From: Stutzerimonas nitrititolerans
Lineage (GTDB): Bacteria; Pseudomonadota; Gammaproteobacteria; Pseudomonadales; Pseudomonadaceae
DNA: 64,000 nt
Assembly: GCF_003696285.1 (NCBI RefSeq)
Contig: NZ_RFFL01000004.1
Span: forward strand, 269,936 to 333,935
Reading direction: 5' to 3'
Shown: positions 51,565 through 62,146 of the stretch, piece by piece
Layout: each line of letters opens with the position of its first letter
Position numbering within the stretch: position 1 is the stretch's first letter
Notes under the pieces: model-generated
The model's input: the letters and a program-made list of their open reading frames with translations, nothing else
Told to the model about the DNA's origin: nothing
The model's database searches: none
Translations under genes and position numbers: made by a program

Positions 51565-52185
51565 TTACTTGGAGTAGAGCTCGACAATCAGGTTTTCGTT
51601 GATGTCGGCCGACAGATCACTGCGAGCCGGAACACTTTTGAAAACGCCGGATTTCTTGTCGGTATCTACTTCGACCCACTCAACGCGACCGCGCTGTGCG
51701 CACAGTTCGAGGGCTTGGGCGATACGCAGCTGGTTACGGCACTTCTCGCGAACGGCAACCACATCACCAGCTTTGACCTGGTAGGACGGGATGTTCACGG
51801 TCTGACCGTTGACGGTGATCGACTTGTGGGAAACCAGCTGACGGGATTCCGCACGAGTGGAACCGAAGCCCATGCGATACACGACGTTGTCGAGACGGCA
51901 TTCGAGCAGCTGCAGCAGGTTCTCGCCGGTAGCGCCCTTACGGCTGGCCGCTTCCTTGTAGTAACCGCTGAACTGGCGTTCGAGCACGCCATAGATACGG
52001 CGTACTTTCTGCTTTTCACGCAGCTGGGTGCCGTAGTCGGACAGGCGACCGCGACGCTGGCCGTGAACGCCTGGCGGAGTTTCGATGTTGCACTTGGATT
52101 CGAGCGCGCGCGCACCACTCTTCAGGAAGAGATCGGTGCCTTCACGACGAGACAGTTTGCACTTGGGACCAATATAACGAGCCAT
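51565..52185 (-). CDS. rpsD: 30S ribosomal protein S4
   Basis: Primary 16S rRNA-binding protein of the 30S body, 206 residues, with the S4 RNA-binding fold around [31 protein letters not shown]. In E. coli it autoregulates the alpha operon by binding the rpsM leader; whether the leader here folds similarly was not determined. It lies between rpsK and rpoA. Confidence 0.98.
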   Translation of the reverse strand: MARYIGPKCKLSRREGTDLFLKSGARALESKCNIETPPGVHGQRRGRLSDYGTQLREKQKVRRIYGVLERQFSGYYKEAASRKGATGENLLQLLECRLDNVVYRMGFGSTRAESRQLVSHKSITVNGQTVNIPSYQVKAGDVVAVREKCRNQLRIAQALELCAQRGRVEWVEVDTDKKSGVFKSVPARSDLSADINENLIVELYSK

Positions 52186-52202
52186 TCTTCACTGTCTCCT
52201 GA

Positions 52203-52592
52203 TTACACGCGGCGCTTCTTCGGCGGACGGCACCCGTTGTGCGGGATCGGCGTCACGTCGGTGATGCTGGCGATTTTATAACCACATCCGTTCAGGGCAC
52301 GAACGGCGGATTCACGACCTGGGCCCGGGCCCTTGACGTTGACGTCGAGGTTCTTCAGACCGTATTCCAGAGCAGCCTGACCGGCACGCTCGGCCGCTAC
52401 CTGGGCAGCGAACGGAGTGCTCTTACGCGAACCGCGGAAGCCCGAGCCACCGGAAGTAGCCCAGGACAGAGCATTGCCCTGACGATCGGTGATCGTGATG
52501 ATGGTGTTGTTGAAAGACGCATGGATGTGGGCGATGCCATCAACCACTGTCTTTTTGACTTTTTTACGAGGACGAGCAGCAGGTTTTGCCAT
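52203..52592 (-). CDS. rpsK: 30S ribosomal protein S11
   Basis: Platform protein of the 30S subunit near the mRNA exit. The 129 residues contain [32 protein letters not shown] and the C-terminal [16 protein letters not shown], both conserved. Downstream of rpsM by 19 bp. Confidence 0.98.
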   Translation of the reverse strand: MAKPAARPRKKVKKTVVDGIAHIHASFNNTIITITDRQGNALSWATSGGSGFRGSRKSTPFAAQVAAERAGQAALEYGLKNLDVNVKGPGPGRESAVRALNGCGYKIASITDVTPIPHNGCRPPKKRRV

Positions 52593-52611
52593 TACTTAAA
52601 TTCCTACGCGA

Positions 52612-52968
52612 TTACTTGCGGATCGGCTTGCGCGGGCCCTTGCGGGTGCGAGCGTTGGTCTTGGTACGCTGACCGCGCACCGGCAGACCACGACGATGAC
52701 GCAGGCCGCGGTAGCAACCCAGGTCCATCAAGCGCTTGATCTTCATGTTGACTTCGCGGCGCAGATCACCTTCAACGATGAACTTGGCCACTTCGCCGCG
52801 CAGCAGTTCGACCTGCTCGTCGGAGAGATCCTTGATTTTTGCTGCCGGATTCACACCGGTAGCGGCGCAGATGGTCTGCGCACGAGTGCGACCGACACCA
52901 TAGATGTAGGTCAGCGAGATAACAGTGTGCTTGTTATCCGGAATGTTAACGCCTGCAATACGGGCCAT
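52612..52968 (-). CDS. rpsM: 30S ribosomal protein S13
   Basis: Head protein of the 30S subunit that contacts tRNA and bridges to the 50S. The 118 residues run from [26 protein letters not shown] to the basic tail [20 protein letters not shown]. First gene of the alpha operon, with its own promoter and a hairpin between it and rpmJ. TTGGAG precedes the ATG. Confidence 0.98.
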   Translation of the reverse strand: MARIAGVNIPDNKHTVISLTYIYGVGRTRAQTICAATGVNPAAKIKDLSDEQVELLRGEVAKFIVEGDLRREVNMKIKRLMDLGCYRGLRHRRGLPVRGQRTKTNARTRKGPRKPIRK

Positions 52969-53027
52969 TCAGTGAAACTCCAATTGACAGCTACCCAACG
53001 CCCCGGAAGCCAAGAAAAGGGCGCGAG

Positions 53028-53056
53028 ATACTAACGCTGTAGTAACAAATAATCAA
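53028..53056 (-). promoter_or_regulatory. Promoter of the alpha operon
   Basis: On the - strand, TTGATT (53051-53056) and TAGTAT (53028-53033) are exactly 17 bp apart; transcription would start near 53021, giving a leader of about 50 bases before rpsM. The -35 directly follows the hairpin at 53057-53080. Confidence 0.55.
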
Positions 53057-53080
53057 CCCGGCAGCGCACTAGCTGCCGGG
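53057..53080 (-). terminator. Hairpin between rpmJ and rpsM
   Basis: CCCGGCAGC at 53057-53065 pairs with GCTGCCGGG at 53072-53080 around six bases. On the - strand it is followed by TTGATTATTTGTT, a moderately U-rich tract, so it may end or attenuate spc-operon transcripts before the alpha promoter. Confidence 0.55.
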
Positions 53081-53099
53081 CGTCACGCTTTGTTCACAC

Positions 53100-53216
53100 T
53101 CAGCCTTGGCGCTGTTTGTGACGCGGTTCCGCGCTGCAGATCACACGAACGACGCCTTCGCGACGAACGATCTTGCAGTTACGGCAAAGCTTCTTTACCG
53201 ATGCACGAACTTTCAT
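53100..53216 (-). CDS. rpmJ: 50S ribosomal protein L36, zinc-ribbon form
   Basis: A 38-residue protein beginning [14 protein letters not shown] and ending PRHKQRQG. Ligands C11, C14, C27 and H33 make the zinc-binding (C+) version of L36. TAGGAG precedes the ATG. It is too short for many gene finders, but length, ligands and position between secY and rpsM leave no doubt. Many bacteria have a second, zinc-free L36 under Zur control; none is in this window. Confidence 0.97.
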   Translation of the reverse strand: MKVRASVKKLCRNCKIVRREGVVRVICSAEPRHKQRQG

Positions 53217-53244
53217 GACCAACTCCTAGAACCTTACGAACCAA

Positions 53245-54573
53245 TCAGCGGAGCATGCCGCTGCCATAGCCCTTCAGGTTGGCTTTTTTCATCAGGGAAT
53301 CGTACTGGTGAGACATGAGGTGCGACTGCACTTGCGACATGAAGTCCATCACAACCACGACCACGATCAGCAACGATGTCCCGCCAAGGTAGAACGGCAC
53401 GTTCGCAGCCACCACCAGGAACTGGGGCAGCAGGCACACGGCCGTCATGTACAGGGCACCGAAAATGGTCAAGCGGGTCAGTACGCCATCGATATAGCGC
53501 GCCGACTGCTCACCAGGCCGGATTCCAGGGATAAACGCACCGGACTTCTTCAGATTTTCCGCAACGTCTTTCGGATTGAACATCAATGCCGTGTAGAAGA
53601 AGCAGAAGAAGATGATACCGGCGCTGAACAACAGGATGTTCAACGGCTGACCAGGAGCGATCGACTGGGAGATATCCGCCAGCCAGCTCATGCTCTCGGA
53701 CTGTCCGAACCACTGCCCCAAGGAAGCCGGGAACAGCAGAATACTGCTGGCGAAGATCGCAGGGATGACGCCCGCCATGTTCACCTTCAGCGGCAGGTGG
53801 CTCGTCTGCGCAGCGAAAACCTTGCGGCCCTGCTGACGCTTGGCATAGTGAACGGCGATCCGCCGCTGACCACGCTCGATGAACACCACGAAGCCGATGA
53901 TGGCAACAGCAACCAGCCCCACGGCGAGCAGCGCGATGATATTGATATCACCCTGCCGCGCAGACTCGAAGGACTGCCCCAGCGCACCCGGCAAGCCCGC
54001 AACGATCCCCGCGAAGATCAGCATCGAGATACCGTTGCCGACACCTCGCTCGGTGATCTGCTCGCCCAGCCACATCATGAACATCGCACCAGCCACGAAG
54101 GTGGTGATAGCCACGAAGTAGAAGCCGAAATCGTTGCTGAACGCCACGCCCTGCCCGGCCAGGCCAACCGACATGCCGATCGCCTGAACGATGGCCAGCA
54201 CCAGGGTGCCATAGCGGGTGTACTGACTGATCTTGCGACGGCCTGCCTCGCCTTCTTTCTTCAACTGCTCCAACTGTGGGCTGACCGCGGTCATGAGCTG
54301 CATGATGATCGATGCCGAGATGTACGGCATGATCCCCAGCGCGAAGATGCTCATCCGCTCCAGCGCACCGCCGGAGAACATGTTGAACAGGCTAAGGATG
54401 GTCCCTTCGTTCTGACGGAACAGCTCGGCCAACCTGTCGGGGTTGATCCCCGGCACCGGGATGTGAGCGCCAATGCGATAGACGACGATCGCCATGAGCA
54501 GAAAACGCAGACGAGCCCAGAGCTCGGACAGCCCACCATTACTCAGCGCGGAGAGAGCACCTTGCTTAGCCAT
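53245..54573 (-). CDS. secY: SecY, protein translocase channel subunit
   Basis: Ten-span core of the SecYEG translocon that exports unfolded proteins. The 442 residues include [20 protein letters not shown] near the start, the plug region [28 protein letters not shown] and the cytoplasmic loop [12 protein letters not shown]. It directly follows rplO in the spc operon. Confidence 0.98.
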   Translation of the reverse strand: MAKQGALSALSNGGLSELWARLRFLLMAIVVYRIGAHIPVPGINPDRLAELFRQNEGTILSLFNMFSGGALERMSIFALGIMPYISASIIMQLMTAVSPQLEQLKKEGEAGRRKISQYTRYGTLVLAIVQAIGMSVGLAGQGVAFSNDFGFYFVAITTFVAGAMFMMWLGEQITERGVGNGISMLIFAGIVAGLPGALGQSFESARQGDINIIALLAVGLVAVAIIGFVVFIERGQRRIAVHYAKRQQGRKVFAAQTSHLPLKVNMAGVIPAIFASSILLFPASLGQWFGQSESMSWLADISQSIAPGQPLNILLFSAGIIFFCFFYTALMFNPKDVAENLKKSGAFIPGIRPGEQSARYIDGVLTRLTIFGALYMTAVCLLPQFLVVAANVPFYLGGTSLLIVVVVVMDFMSQVQSHLMSHQYDSLMKKANLKGYGSGMLR

Positions 54574-55008
54574 TTATTCCTCGAACTTGCCGCCAGCCGC
54601 TTCGATAGCCGCACGCGCACCCTTGGTGGCGGCGATACCCTGGAGAGTCACCGCACGACCAACCTCACCGGACAGCATGACTTTCACACGCTGAACGTTC
54701 TGGTTGATGATATTGGCGTCTTTGAGGCTCTGCAGAGTCACGACATCGCCTTCAACCTTGGCCAGCTCGGAGGTACGCACTTCTGCGCGATCCATGGCTT
54801 TCAGCGAGACGAAGCCGAACTTCGGCAGACGACGATGCAAGGGCTGTTGGCCGCCCTCGAATCCGGGCGCGATCTTGCCGCCGGAGCGGGAAGTCTGACC
54901 CTTGTGACCGCGGCCACCAGTCTTGCCGAGACCGCTACCGATACCACGGCCCAGACGCAGCTTTTCGCGACGGGCGCCCGGCGCAGAACGTAGATCGTTC
55001 AGTTGCAT
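54574..55008 (-). CDS. rplO: 50S ribosomal protein L15
   Basis: L15 is a late-assembling 50S protein with an extended Gly/Arg-rich N-terminus, seen here as [25 protein letters not shown]; 144 residues. The ATG follows rpmD by three bases, and its stop abuts the secY start. Confidence 0.98.
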   Translation of the reverse strand: MQLNDLRSAPGARREKLRLGRGIGSGLGKTGGRGHKGQTSRSGGKIAPGFEGGQQPLHRRLPKFGFVSLKAMDRAEVRTSELAKVEGDVVTLQSLKDANIINQNVQRVKVMLSGEVGRAVTLQGIAATKGARAAIEAAGGKFEE

Positions 55009-55011
55009 GGC

Positions 55012-55194
55012 TTAGCCCTCCACACGGAGCATGTAGTAAGCCTTGTTGATCATGCCGCGATTTTCAGGGGTGTCCTGAACTTCGACAGTGTGACCAATGC
55101 GACGCAGGCCCAGGCCCTTGACGCACAGCTTGTGATTGGGAATACGGCCGCTGACGCTTTTGATCAGCGTAACCTTGACGGTTGCGTTAGCCAT
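55012..55194 (-). CDS. rpmD: 50S ribosomal protein L30
   Basis: A 60-residue L30 with [20 protein letters not shown] and [28 protein letters not shown]. The ATG at 55194 sits two bases after the rpsE stop and gives the standard N-terminus; an upstream in-frame Met adds three residues. Confidence 0.97.
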   Translation of the reverse strand: MANATVKVTLIKSVSGRIPNHKLCVKGLGLRRIGHTVEVQDTPENRGMINKAYYMLRVEG

Positions 55195-55196
55195 GA

Positions 55197-55697
55197 TCAG
55201 CAAATCTCCTCAACGCTCTTGCCACGCTTGGCAGCGATCGACTCGGGCGACTGCATGGCTTTCAGACCCTTGAACGTAGCGTGAACCACGTTGACCGGGT
55301 TGGTAGAGCCGTAGCACTTGGCCAGAACGTTCTGCACACCAGCGACTTCGAGGATGGCGCGCATGGCACCACCGGCGATGACACCGGTACCTTCCGAGGC
55401 CGGCTGCATGTATACCTTCGAAGCACCGTGGGCGGCCTTCGTGGCGTACTGCAGGGTAGTGCCGTTCAGGTCGACCTGGATCATGTTGCGGCGAGCCGCT
55501 TCCATGGCCTTCTGGATGGCCGCTGGCACTTCGCGGGACTTGCCACGACCGAAACCTACACGACCCTTGCCATCACCCACTACGGTCAGTGCGGTGAAGG
55601 TGAAGATCCGACCACCTTTTACAGTCTTGGCGACGCGGTTAACTTGAACCAGCTTCTCAATGTAGCCTTCGTCGCGCTTTTGCTCGTTATTTGCCAT
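55197..55697 (-). CDS. rpsE: 30S ribosomal protein S5
   Basis: S5 (166 residues) supports translational accuracy and mRNA unwinding at the 30S entry. The double-stranded-RNA-binding part contains [45 protein letters not shown]; the second part ends [21 protein letters not shown]. Confidence 0.98.
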   Translation of the reverse strand: MANNEQKRDEGYIEKLVQVNRVAKTVKGGRIFTFTALTVVGDGKGRVGFGRGKSREVPAAIQKAMEAARRNMIQVDLNGTTLQYATKAAHGASKVYMQPASEGTGVIAGGAMRAILEVAGVQNVLAKCYGSTNPVNVVHATFKGLKAMQSPESIAAKRGKSVEEIC

Positions 55698-55700
55698 AAC

Positions 55701-56051
55701 TTAGAACTCCAGCCCGCCTTCACGAGCAGCATCAGCCAGTGCCTTGACACGACCGTGGTACTTGAAGCCAGAACGGTCGAATGCAACCTGAGAGATGCCG
55801 GCGGCTTTCGCACGCTCAGCGACCAACTGACCAACCTTCTTGGCAGCGTCGACGTTGCCGGTGGCGGCGTCGCGCAATTCTTTGTCCAGAGTCGAGGCGC
55901 TGGCCAGGACCTTGCCGCCGTCGGCCGAAAGGACCTGGGCGTAGATGTGCTGGGAAGAGCGGTACACACAAAGGCGTACGGTTTCCAGCTCGCGCATCTT
56001 CAGGCGTGCCTTGCGAGCGCGACGCAGACGAGTTTCTTTCTTTACGCTCAT
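55701..56051 (-). CDS. rplR: 50S ribosomal protein L18
   Basis: L18 binds 5S rRNA in the central protuberance. The 116 residues begin [22 protein letters not shown] and end [25 protein letters not shown], both typical. Confidence 0.98.
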   Translation of the reverse strand: MSVKKETRLRRARKARLKMRELETVRLCVYRSSQHIYAQVLSADGGKVLASASTLDKELRDAATGNVDAAKKVGQLVAERAKAAGISQVAFDRSGFKYHGRVKALADAAREGGLEF

Positions 56052-56061
56052 TTGCTATGCC

Positions 56062-56595
56062 CTACTTCTTCTTAGCTTCTTTACGACGGACTACTTCGTC
56101 CGCGTAACGTACACCCTTGCCCTTGTAAGGCTCGGGACGACGGAAGTCGCGAATTTCAGCAGCCACCTGACCAACCACCTGCTTGTCGATACCCTTGATC
56201 AGGATATCGGTCTGGCTGGGTGTTTCAGCGGTAACGCCCTGAGGCAGTTCATAGTCCACCGGGTGCGAGAAGCCGAGAGCCAGAGACAGCACTTGACCTT
56301 TGGCTTGCGCCTTGTAACCGACACCAACCAGCTGGAGCTTGCGCTCGAAGCCCTGGCTGACACCGATCACCATGTTGTTCACCAGCGCGCGAGTGGTACC
56401 GGCCATGGCGCGAGTCTGCTGATCACCATTACGGCCAGCGAAACGCAGCTCGCCAGAATCCTGAATGATTTCAACGGACGGATGAACGTTCAGTTCCAGA
56501 GCGCCCTTTGCGCCCTTCACCGAAAGCTGCTGGCCGGTCATCTTGATTTCGACGCCAGCGGGCAGCTTGACGGGGTTCTTAGCAACGCGAGACAT
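56062..56595 (-). CDS. rplF: 50S ribosomal protein L6
   Basis: L6 (177 residues) consists of two similar domains and sits near the factor-binding site. Conserved segments include [48 protein letters not shown] and [26 protein letters not shown]. Confidence 0.98.
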   Translation of the reverse strand: MSRVAKNPVKLPAGVEIKMTGQQLSVKGAKGALELNVHPSVEIIQDSGELRFAGRNGDQQTRAMAGTTRALVNNMVIGVSQGFERKLQLVGVGYKAQAKGQVLSLALGFSHPVDYELPQGVTAETPSQTDILIKGIDKQVVGQVAAEIRDFRRPEPYKGKGVRYADEVVRRKEAKKK

Positions 56596-56607
56596 GCTTA
56601 TCCCCCC

Positions 56608-57000
56608 TTAGAACACAGTGCAGAGCACTTCGCCGCCGACACCAGCAGCGCGGGCCGCACGATCAGTCATCACACCCTTGTTGGTGGACACGATCGAAAC
56701 ACCCAGACCGCCGCGTACTTTCGGCAACTGATCGACGGATTTGTACTGGCGAAGGCCAGGACGGCTTACGCGCTTCAGCTCTTCGATGACCGGACGGCCT
56801 TCGAAATACTTCAGCTCGATGGACAGCTGCGGCTTGGCATCGCCACTGACGTTGTATCCCGCGATATAGCCTTCACCTTGAAGAACGTTGGCTACTGCCA
56901 CCTTCAGAGTGGAAGACGGCATGCTTACGACGGACTTTTCGGCCATCTGGGCATTACGGATACGAGTTAGCATGTCCGCTAACGGGTCCTGCATACTCAT
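56608..57000 (-). CDS. rpsH: 30S ribosomal protein S8
   Basis: S8 binds the central domain of 16S rRNA and in E. coli represses the spc operon at rplE. The 130 residues begin [24 protein letters not shown] and end [39 protein letters not shown] precedes the ATG at 57000. The 190-bp gap to rpsN contains hairpins and a candidate promoter. Confidence 0.98.
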   Translation of the reverse strand: MSMQDPLADMLTRIRNAQMAEKSVVSMPSSTLKVAVANVLQGEGYIAGYNVSGDAKPQLSIELKYFEGRPVIEELKRVSRPGLRQYKSVDQLPKVRGGLGVSIVSTNKGVMTDRAARAAGVGGEVLCTVF

Positions 57001-57099
57001 GGGCTCTTGGCTCCTAATACGAATAAATAAGCCTTTTACGGCTTGCGTCGCCACTGTTTCGACGCGCACATCAAAATGCGAGGCTCGGGCGAGCCGGAC

Positions 57100-57128
57100 A
57101 TTCTAGAGACAGACCCAGAACGAATCAA
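57100..57128 (-). promoter_or_regulatory. Candidate internal promoter ahead of rpsH
   Basis: On the - strand, TTGATT (57123-57128) and TAGAAT (57100-57105) are 17 bp apart. The -35 is part of the 3' arm of the hairpin at 57121-57150. A start near 57093 would give a leader of about 90 bases before rpsH. Confidence 0.5.
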
Positions 57129-57150
57129 GCCCCTTACGGGGCTTGATTCG
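57121..57150 (-). repeat. 13-bp perfect hairpin in the rpsN-rpsH gap
   Basis: CGAATCAAGCCCC at 57121-57133 pairs with GGGGCTTGATTCG at 57138-57150 around TTAC. No U-tract follows on the coding strand, so its action as a terminator is unclear; it may be a processing or attenuation structure. Confidence 0.7.
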
Positions 57151-57160
57151 CAGACTGTCA

Positions 57161-57183
57161 GTTGCGGCCGCATGTGCCGCAAC
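57161..57183 (-). repeat. Second hairpin in the rpsN-rpsH gap
   Basis: GTTGCGGC at 57161-57168 pairs with GCCGCAAC at 57176-57183 around seven bases, immediately after rpsN in the direction of transcription. Confidence 0.6.
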
Positions 57184-57190
57184 CAGAGAC

Positions 57191-57496
57191 TTACCAGCTG
57201 GCCTTGACCAGACCCGGTACGTCACCACGCATGGCGGCCTGGCGCAGCATGTTGCGTGCAAGACCGAACTTGCGATACACACCATGCGGACGACCAGTCA
57301 GACGGCAGCGGTTACGCAGGCGCGAAGCGCTGGCGTCACGAGGCTGCTTCTGCAGGGAAACCTGGGCTTCCCAGCGCTCTTCCGGCGTGGAGTTCGGGTT
57401 GGCGATAACAGCCTTCAGCGCCTCACGCTTCGCAGCGTACTTGGCAACCGTCTGCTGACGCTTCAGCTCGCGGTTCTTCATGCTTTTCTTAGCCAT
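57191..57496 (-). CDS. rpsN: 30S ribosomal protein S14
   Basis: Long, zinc-free form of S14 (101 residues) in the 30S head: [24 protein letters not shown] at the start and [39 protein letters not shown] at the end, with only one Cys, so no zinc ribbon. The ATG at 57496 gives the family N-terminus; an upstream in-frame extension is unsupported. Confidence 0.98.
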   Translation of the reverse strand: MAKKSMKNRELKRQQTVAKYAAKREALKAVIANPNSTPEERWEAQVSLQKQPRDASASRLRNRCRLTGRPHGVYRKFGLARNMLRQAAMRGDVPGLVKASW

Positions 57497-57509
57497 GTGC
57501 CTGCTCCAA

Positions 57510-58049
57510 TCAGTTGCGGAACGGGAAGTTGAAGGCACGCAGCAGCGCGCGACCTTCGTCATCCGTCCGGGCGGTAGTGGTCAAGGTGATGTCCAGACCA
57601 CGCAGCGCGTCGATCTTGTCGTAATCGATCTCCGGGAAGATGATCTGCTCCTTCACGCCCATGCTGTAGTTGCCACGCCCATCGAAGGACTTGGCATTCA
57701 GGCCGCGGAAGTCGCGAACCCGAGGCAGGGAGATGGACAGCAGACGATCCAGGAACTCGTACATGCGATCGCCACGCAGCGTCACCTTGACGCCGATCGG
57801 CCATCCTTCGCGGACCTTGAAGCCAGCGATGGACTTGCGGGCATGGGTCACTACGACCTTCTGACCGGTGATCTTTTCCAGATCGGCAACTGCGTTATCG
57901 ATGATCTTCTTGTCACCGATGGCTTCGCCGAGACCCATGTTGAGGGTGATCTTGGTGATGCGCGGAATTTCCATCACGTTACCAAGCTGAAGTTCTTCCT
58001 TCAGCTTGGGCGCGATCTGCTTCCGATAAACTTCTTTTAGTCGTGCCAT
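57510..58049 (-). CDS. rplE: 50S ribosomal protein L5
   Basis: L5 (179 residues) binds 5S rRNA and contacts the P-site t[43 protein letters not shown] and [24 protein letters not shown] are conserved. In E. coli the S8 repressor site overlaps this gene's start; not examined structurally here. Confidence 0.98.
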   Translation of the reverse strand: MARLKEVYRKQIAPKLKEELQLGNVMEIPRITKITLNMGLGEAIGDKKIIDNAVADLEKITGQKVVVTHARKSIAGFKVREGWPIGVKVTLRGDRMYEFLDRLLSISLPRVRDFRGLNAKSFDGRGNYSMGVKEQIIFPEIDYDKIDALRGLDITLTTTARTDDEGRALLRAFNFPFRN

Positions 58050-58068
58050 GGTTATCTACCTAGCAGTC

Positions 58069-58383
58069 TCAAGCTTCAACCGGCTTTTGGGTCGACTTGA
58101 AGACACGAATTTTCTTGCCGTCCTCAACCTTGAAACCAACGCGGTCAGCCTTGTTGGTTTCGCCGTTGAAGATAGCGACGTTAGAGACGTGCAGAGGCGC
58201 CTCTTTCTCGACGATACCGCCCTGAACGCCAGACATCGGGTTCGGCTTGGTATGACGCTTGACCAGGTTGATGCCACCGACAACCACGCGGTTGTCAGCG
58301 AGAACCCGAAGCACCTTACCGCGCTTGCCCTTGTCCTTGCCGGCGATGACGATGATCTCGTCGTTGCGACGAATCTTTTGCAT
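58069..58383 (-). CDS. rplX: 50S ribosomal protein L24
   Basis: L24 starts 50S assembly. The 104 residues carry the KOW motif near the start ([23 protein letters not shown]) and [29 protein letters not shown]. Between rplN and rplE. Confidence 0.98.
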   Translation of the reverse strand: MQKIRRNDEIIVIAGKDKGKRGKVLRVLADNRVVVGGINLVKRHTKPNPMSGVQGGIVEKEAPLHVSNVAIFNGETNKADRVGFKVEDGKKIRVFKSTQKPVEA

Positions 58384-58394
58384 GCGGCTACTCC

Positions 58395-58763
58395 TTAGAG
58401 CACTTCAGGCGCGAGCGAGACGATTTTCATGAACTTCTCGTTACGAAGCTCACGCGTCACTGGCCCGAAAATACGAGTACCGATAGGCTCCTGCTTGTTG
58501 TTCAACAGAACAGCAGCGTTGCCATCGAAGCGAATGATGGAGCCGTCCGGACGACGAACACCGTGACGGGTGCGGACTACAACGGCAGTCATCACCTGGC
58601 CTTTCTTGACCTTGCCACGCGGAATCGCTTCCTTGACGGTAACCTTGATGATGTCGCCGATGCCGGCGTAACGGCGGTGGGAACCGCCGAGCACCTTGAT
58701 GCACATAACGCGGCGCGCGCCGCTGTTATCCGCCACATCGAGCATGGATTGAGTCTGAATCAT
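58395..58763 (-). CDS. rplN: 50S ribosomal protein L14
   Basis: L14 (122 residues) lies at the subunit interface. [55 protein letters not shown] is the classic signature, and the C-terminus [12 protein letters not shown] is complete. Confidence 0.98.
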   Translation of the reverse strand: MIQTQSMLDVADNSGARRVMCIKVLGGSHRRYAGIGDIIKVTVKEAIPRGKVKKGQVMTAVVVRTRHGVRRPDGSIIRFDGNAAVLLNNKQEPIGTRIFGPVTRELRNEKFMKIVSLAPEVL

Positions 58764-58786
58764 ATAATTTCTCCGACCCCTAGCCC

Positions 58787-59053
58787 TTAGACTTCGACGG
58801 CACGTTCAACGACATCAACCAGCATCCAGCACTTGGTCTTCGCCAACGGACGAGTCTCGCGGATGGTGACCTTGTCGCCGATACGGCACTGGTTGGTTTC
58901 GTCGTGGGCGTGCAGCTTGGTCGAACGCTTCACGTACTTACCGTAGATCGGGTGCTTGACGCGACGCTCGATCAGTACGGTGATGGTTTTGTCCATTTTG
59001 TCGCTGACGACGCGGCCAGTCAGCGTGCGGACAGTCTTTTCAACTTCAGCCAT
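58787..59053 (-). CDS. rpsQ: 30S ribosomal protein S17
   Basis: S17 (88 residues) binds 16S rRNA early in assembly. It shows the OB-fold pattern [47 protein letters not shown] 59053 lies two bases after the rpmC stop; two extra residues upstream are in frame but unlikely. Confidence 0.97.
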   Translation of the reverse strand: MAEVEKTVRTLTGRVVSDKMDKTITVLIERRVKHPIYGKYVKRSTKLHAHDETNQCRIGDKVTIRETRPLAKTKCWMLVDVVERAVEV

Positions 59054-59055
59054 GA

Positions 59056-59247
59056 TCACTTACCTGCCTGCTGGTTGAGCACAGTCTTTACACGAGCGAT
59101 GTCGCGCTTGACTTGCGAGAGCAGGTGAGACTGCCCCAACTGGCCAGTCGCTTTCTGCATACGCAGATTGAACTGGTCGCGCAGCAGCTCGAGCAATTGC
59201 TCGTTCAGCTGCTGAGCGGATTTTTCACGAAGCTCATTCGCTTTCAT
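59056..59247 (-). CDS. rpmC: 50S ribosomal protein L29
   Basis: L29 (63 residues) is a helical hairpin at the tunnel exit: [37 protein letters not shown] then [23 protein letters not shown] 59245-59247 overlaps the rplP stop (TGATG); a GTG one codon earlier is possible. Confidence 0.97.
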   Translation of the reverse strand: MKANELREKSAQQLNEQLLELLRDQFNLRMQKATGQLGQSHLLSQVKRDIARVKTVLNQQAGK

Positions 59248-59660
59248 CACATCACCGTCCGCTTAACAAAGGAGGTGGCGAGCGGCAGCTTTGCAGCAGC
59301 CAGGGCGAAAGCCTCACGCGCCAGCTCTTCGGAAACACCCTCGATCTCGTAGAGCACCTTGCCCGGTTGAATCTGGGCTACCCAGTACTCGACGTTACCC
59401 TTACCTTTACCCATCCGGACTTCCAGAGGCTTCTTGGTGACAGGCTTGTCGGGGAATACGCGGATCCAGATCTTGCCGCCACGCTTCACGTGGCGAGTCA
59501 GCGCACGACGTGCGGACTCGATCTGGCGGGCCGTCAGACGACCACGGGAAACAGACTTCAGAGCGAACTCGCCGAAGCTGACCTTGCTACCGCGCTGAGC
59601 CAGGCCACGGTTGTGACCGGTCATCTGCTTGCGGAATTTTGTACGCTTGGGTTGCAACAT
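59247..59660 (-). CDS. rplP: 50S ribosomal protein L16
   Basis: L16 (137 residues) contacts A-site tRNA and organises the 5S region. It begins [35 protein letters not shown] and has [35 protein letters not shown]. The Arg hydroxylated by YcfD-type enzymes cannot be confirmed by eye. Confidence 0.98.
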   Translation of the reverse strand: MLQPKRTKFRKQMTGHNRGLAQRGSKVSFGEFALKSVSRGRLTARQIESARRALTRHVKRGGKIWIRVFPDKPVTKKPLEVRMGKGKGNVEYWVAQIQPGKVLYEIEGVSEELAREAFALAAAKLPLATSFVKRTVM

Positions 59661-59672
59661 TTGGCGTACTCC

Positions 59673-60359
59673 TTACTTGGCAGCTTTTTTACGAGGCGCA
59701 GGCGCTTGCGGCTTGAGCTCTTCATGGCGACCACCAATCACTTCGCCTTTGAAGATCCAGACCTTGACGCCGATCACACCGTAGGTGGTGTGCGCTTCGT
59801 AGGTGTTGTAATCGATATCGGCACGCAGGGTGTGCAGCGGCACACGACCTTCGCGATACCATTCGGTACGGGCAATTTCAGCCCCACCCAGACGCCCGCT
59901 CACCTGGATCTTGATGCCCTTGGCACCAATGCGCATGGCGTTCTGTACGGCGCGCTTCATGGCGCGACGGAACATCACGCGACGCTCCAGCTGCTGAGCT
60001 ACGTTCTGTGCTACCAGCATTGCATCGAGTTCCGGCTTGCGGATTTCTTCGATGTTGATGTGCACAGGCACACCCATTTGCTTGGTCAGGTCCTGACGCA
60101 GCTTCTCGACATCCTCACCCTTCTTGCCGATCACGATGCCGGGACGAGCGGTGTGGATGGTGATGCGTGCGGTTTGAGCCGGACGATGGATATCGATACG
60201 GCTAACGGACGCGCTTTTTAATTTGTCTTGGAGGTACTCACGCACGTTCAGATCTGCAAGCAGATAATCGGCGTACGTACGACCGTCTGCGTACCAGACG
60301 GAAGTGTGCTCCTTGACGATTCCCAGGCGAATGCCAGTGGGATGTACTTTCTGACCCAT
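59673..60359 (-). CDS. rpsC: 30S ribosomal protein S3
   Basis: S3 (228 residues) at the mRNA entry tunnel. It has [33 protein letters not shown], the KH domain around [26 protein letters not shown], and [36 protein letters not shown]. The ATG at 60359 gives the family N-terminus; a longer frame is spurious. Confidence 0.98.
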   Translation of the reverse strand: MGQKVHPTGIRLGIVKEHTSVWYADGRTYADYLLADLNVREYLQDKLKSASVSRIDIHRPAQTARITIHTARPGIVIGKKGEDVEKLRQDLTKQMGVPVHINIEEIRKPELDAMLVAQNVAQQLERRVMFRRAMKRAVQNAMRIGAKGIKIQVSGRLGGAEIARTEWYREGRVPLHTLRADIDYNTYEAHTTYGVIGVKVWIFKGEVIGGRHEELKPQAPAPRKKAAK

Positions 60360-60372
60360 CAGATCGACTCCG

Positions 60373-60705
60373 TTACTTGTCCGCAACCTTGACAGTGATA
60401 TGGCAAGACCGCTTGACGATGCGATCAGCGCGGCCTTTGGCACGCGGCATGATGCGCTTAAGCGAACGCCCCTCGTTGACGAAGACGGTGGAAACCTTCA
60501 GGTCGTCCACATCAGCGCCTTCGTTGTGCTCGGCGTTGGCCACGGCCGACTCCAGCACTTTCTTCATGATCTCGGCGGCTTTCTTATTGCTGAAAGCCAG
60601 CAGGTTGAGCGCTTCGCCCACCTTCTTCCCGCGAATCTGGTCGGCGACCAGGCGGGCTTTCTGGGCGGAGATGCGAGCGCCCGACAACTTAGCGGCTACT
60701 TCCAT
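60373..60705 (-). CDS. rplV: 50S ribosomal protein L22
   Basis: L22 (110 residues) forms part of the exit-tunnel constriction. [51 protein letters not shown] leads to the tunnel hairpin [32 protein letters not shown]. Two consecutive ATG codons occur; the second is used here to give the usual length. Confidence 0.97.
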   Translation of the reverse strand: MEVAAKLSGARISAQKARLVADQIRGKKVGEALNLLAFSNKKAAEIMKKVLESAVANAEHNEGADVDDLKVSTVFVNEGRSLKRIMPRAKGRADRIVKRSCHITVKVADK

Positions 60706-60718
60706 CATTCCTTACCCC

Positions 60719-60994
60719 TTAGCGCTTGCCTTTCTTGTCCGCTACGTGCCCGCGATAGGTGCGGGTACCAGCGAACTCGCCGAGTTTATGACCGACCATG
60801 TCTTCGCTCACGAGAACGGGGACGTGCTGGCGACCGTTATGCACAGCGATGGTCAGACCGACCATTTGCGGCAGAATCATCGAACGACGCGACCAGGTTT
60901 TCACCGGCTTGCGATCATTCTTTTCCGCTGCCACCTCGACCTTCTTCAGTAGGTGAAGATCGATAAAAGGACCTTTTTTCAGAGAACGTGGCAC
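60719..60994 (-). CDS. rpsS: 30S ribosomal protein S19
   Basis: S19 (91 residues) of the 30S head: [71 protein letters not shown]. Between rplB and rplV. Confidence 0.98.
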   Translation of the reverse strand: MPRSLKKGPFIDLHLLKKVEVAAEKNDRKPVKTWSRRSMILPQMVGLTIAVHNGRQHVPVLVSEDMVGHKLGEFAGTRTYRGHVADKKGKR

Positions 60995-61010
60995 TGTCGT
61001 ATCCCTCTAG

Positions 61011-61832
61011 TTACTTGCGGCGACGGACGATCATGTTGTCGGTGCGCTTGTTCGAGCGAGTCTTCGCGCCCTTAGTCGGGAAGCCCCACGGCGACACCGG
61101 ATGACGACCACCAGAGGTACGACCTTCACCACCACCATGGGGGTGATCGACCGGGTTCATCGCCACGCCGCGAACGGTCGGACGGATGCCCTTCCAGCGC
61201 TTGGCACCGGCTTTACCCAGCGAACGCAGGCTGTGCTCGGAGTTCGAGACTTCGCCCAGGGTGGCACGGCACTCAGCCAGCACCTTGCGCGTTTCACCGG
61301 AGCGAAGACGCAGCGTCACATAGGCACCCTCACGCGCGACCAGCTGCGCCGAAGCACCAGCGGAACGAGCGATCTGAGCCCCCTTGCCCGGCTTCAGTTC
61401 GACACCATGAATGGTGGAACCCAGCGGGATGTTACGCAGCGGCAGACTGTTACCGGCCTTGATCGGCGCATTGACGCCAGACAGCAGCTGATCACCAGCG
61501 CTCACGCCCTTCGGCGCGATGATGTAGCGACGCTCACCGTCGGCATACTTCAGCAGCGCGATGTGCGCAGTACGGTTCGGGTCGTATTCGATACGCTCGA
61601 CGATGGCAGGAATGCCATCCTTGTTGCGGCGAAAATCGACCAGACGGTAATGCTGCTTGTGACCACCGCCAATGTGGCGAGTGGTGATGCGACCGTTGTT
61701 GTTACGGCCACCTGTTTTCGACTTCTTCTCGAGCAGCGGAGCATAGGGAGCGCCCTTGTGCAGCTCCTGGCTGACCACCTTGACCACAAAGCGGCGGCCC
61801 GCGGAAGTCGGTTTGCATTTAACGATTGCCAT
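61011..61832 (-). CDS. rplB: 50S ribosomal protein L2
   Basis: L2 (273 residues) is needed for peptidyl-transferase assembly. [21 protein letters not shown] at the start, [22 protein letters not shown], and the loop with the functional histidine, [28 protein letters not shown], are present. Confidence 0.98.
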   Translation of the reverse strand: MAIVKCKPTSAGRRFVVKVVSQELHKGAPYAPLLEKKSKTGGRNNNGRITTRHIGGGHKQHYRLVDFRRNKDGIPAIVERIEYDPNRTAHIALLKYADGERRYIIAPKGVSAGDQLLSGVNAPIKAGNSLPLRNIPLGSTIHGVELKPGKGAQIARSAGASAQLVAREGAYVTLRLRSGETRKVLAECRATLGEVSNSEHSLRSLGKAGAKRWKGIRPTVRGVAMNPVDHPHGGGEGRTSGGRHPVSPWGFPTKGAKTRSNKRTDNMIVRRRK

Positions 61833-61846
61833 GATGCACCCCTTCC

Positions 61847-62146
61847 TTACTCAGCACTGCCGGAGAAATCGATATCCTGGCCCGGCTGAAGCGCGATGTA
61901 CGCTTTCTTCCAGTCGTTGCGCTTGCCCAGGCCGCGAGCGGTGCGCTTGGTCTTGCCCTGAACATTCAGGGTGCTGACCTTGGCGACCTTCACGTTGAAC
62001 AGGCTTTCGACGGCCTTCTTGATTTCCAGCTTGGTTGCGTCGGTCGCAACCTTGAAAACGAACTGGCTCTTGCTGTCGGCCAGCATGGTTGCCTTCTCGG
62101 AGACGTGCGGGCCAAGCAGGACTTTGAATACGCGTTCCTGGTTCAT
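61847..62146 (-). CDS. rplW: 50S ribosomal protein L23
   Basis: L23 (99 residues) at the exit tunnel is the docking site for trigger factor and [49 protein letters not shown] and the basic loop [21 protein letters not shown] are seen. Its start overlaps the rplD stop by four bases. Confidence 0.98.
   Translation of the reverse strand: MNQERVFKVLLGPHVSEKATMLADSKSQFVFKVATDATKLEIKKAVESLFNVKVAKVSTLNVQGKTKRTARGLGKRNDWKKAYIALQPGQDIDFSGSAE

Noticed and set aside
53308..54993. 561-residue frame opposite secY and rplO
   Set aside because: The translation is a charged, unstructured shadow of two essential genes.
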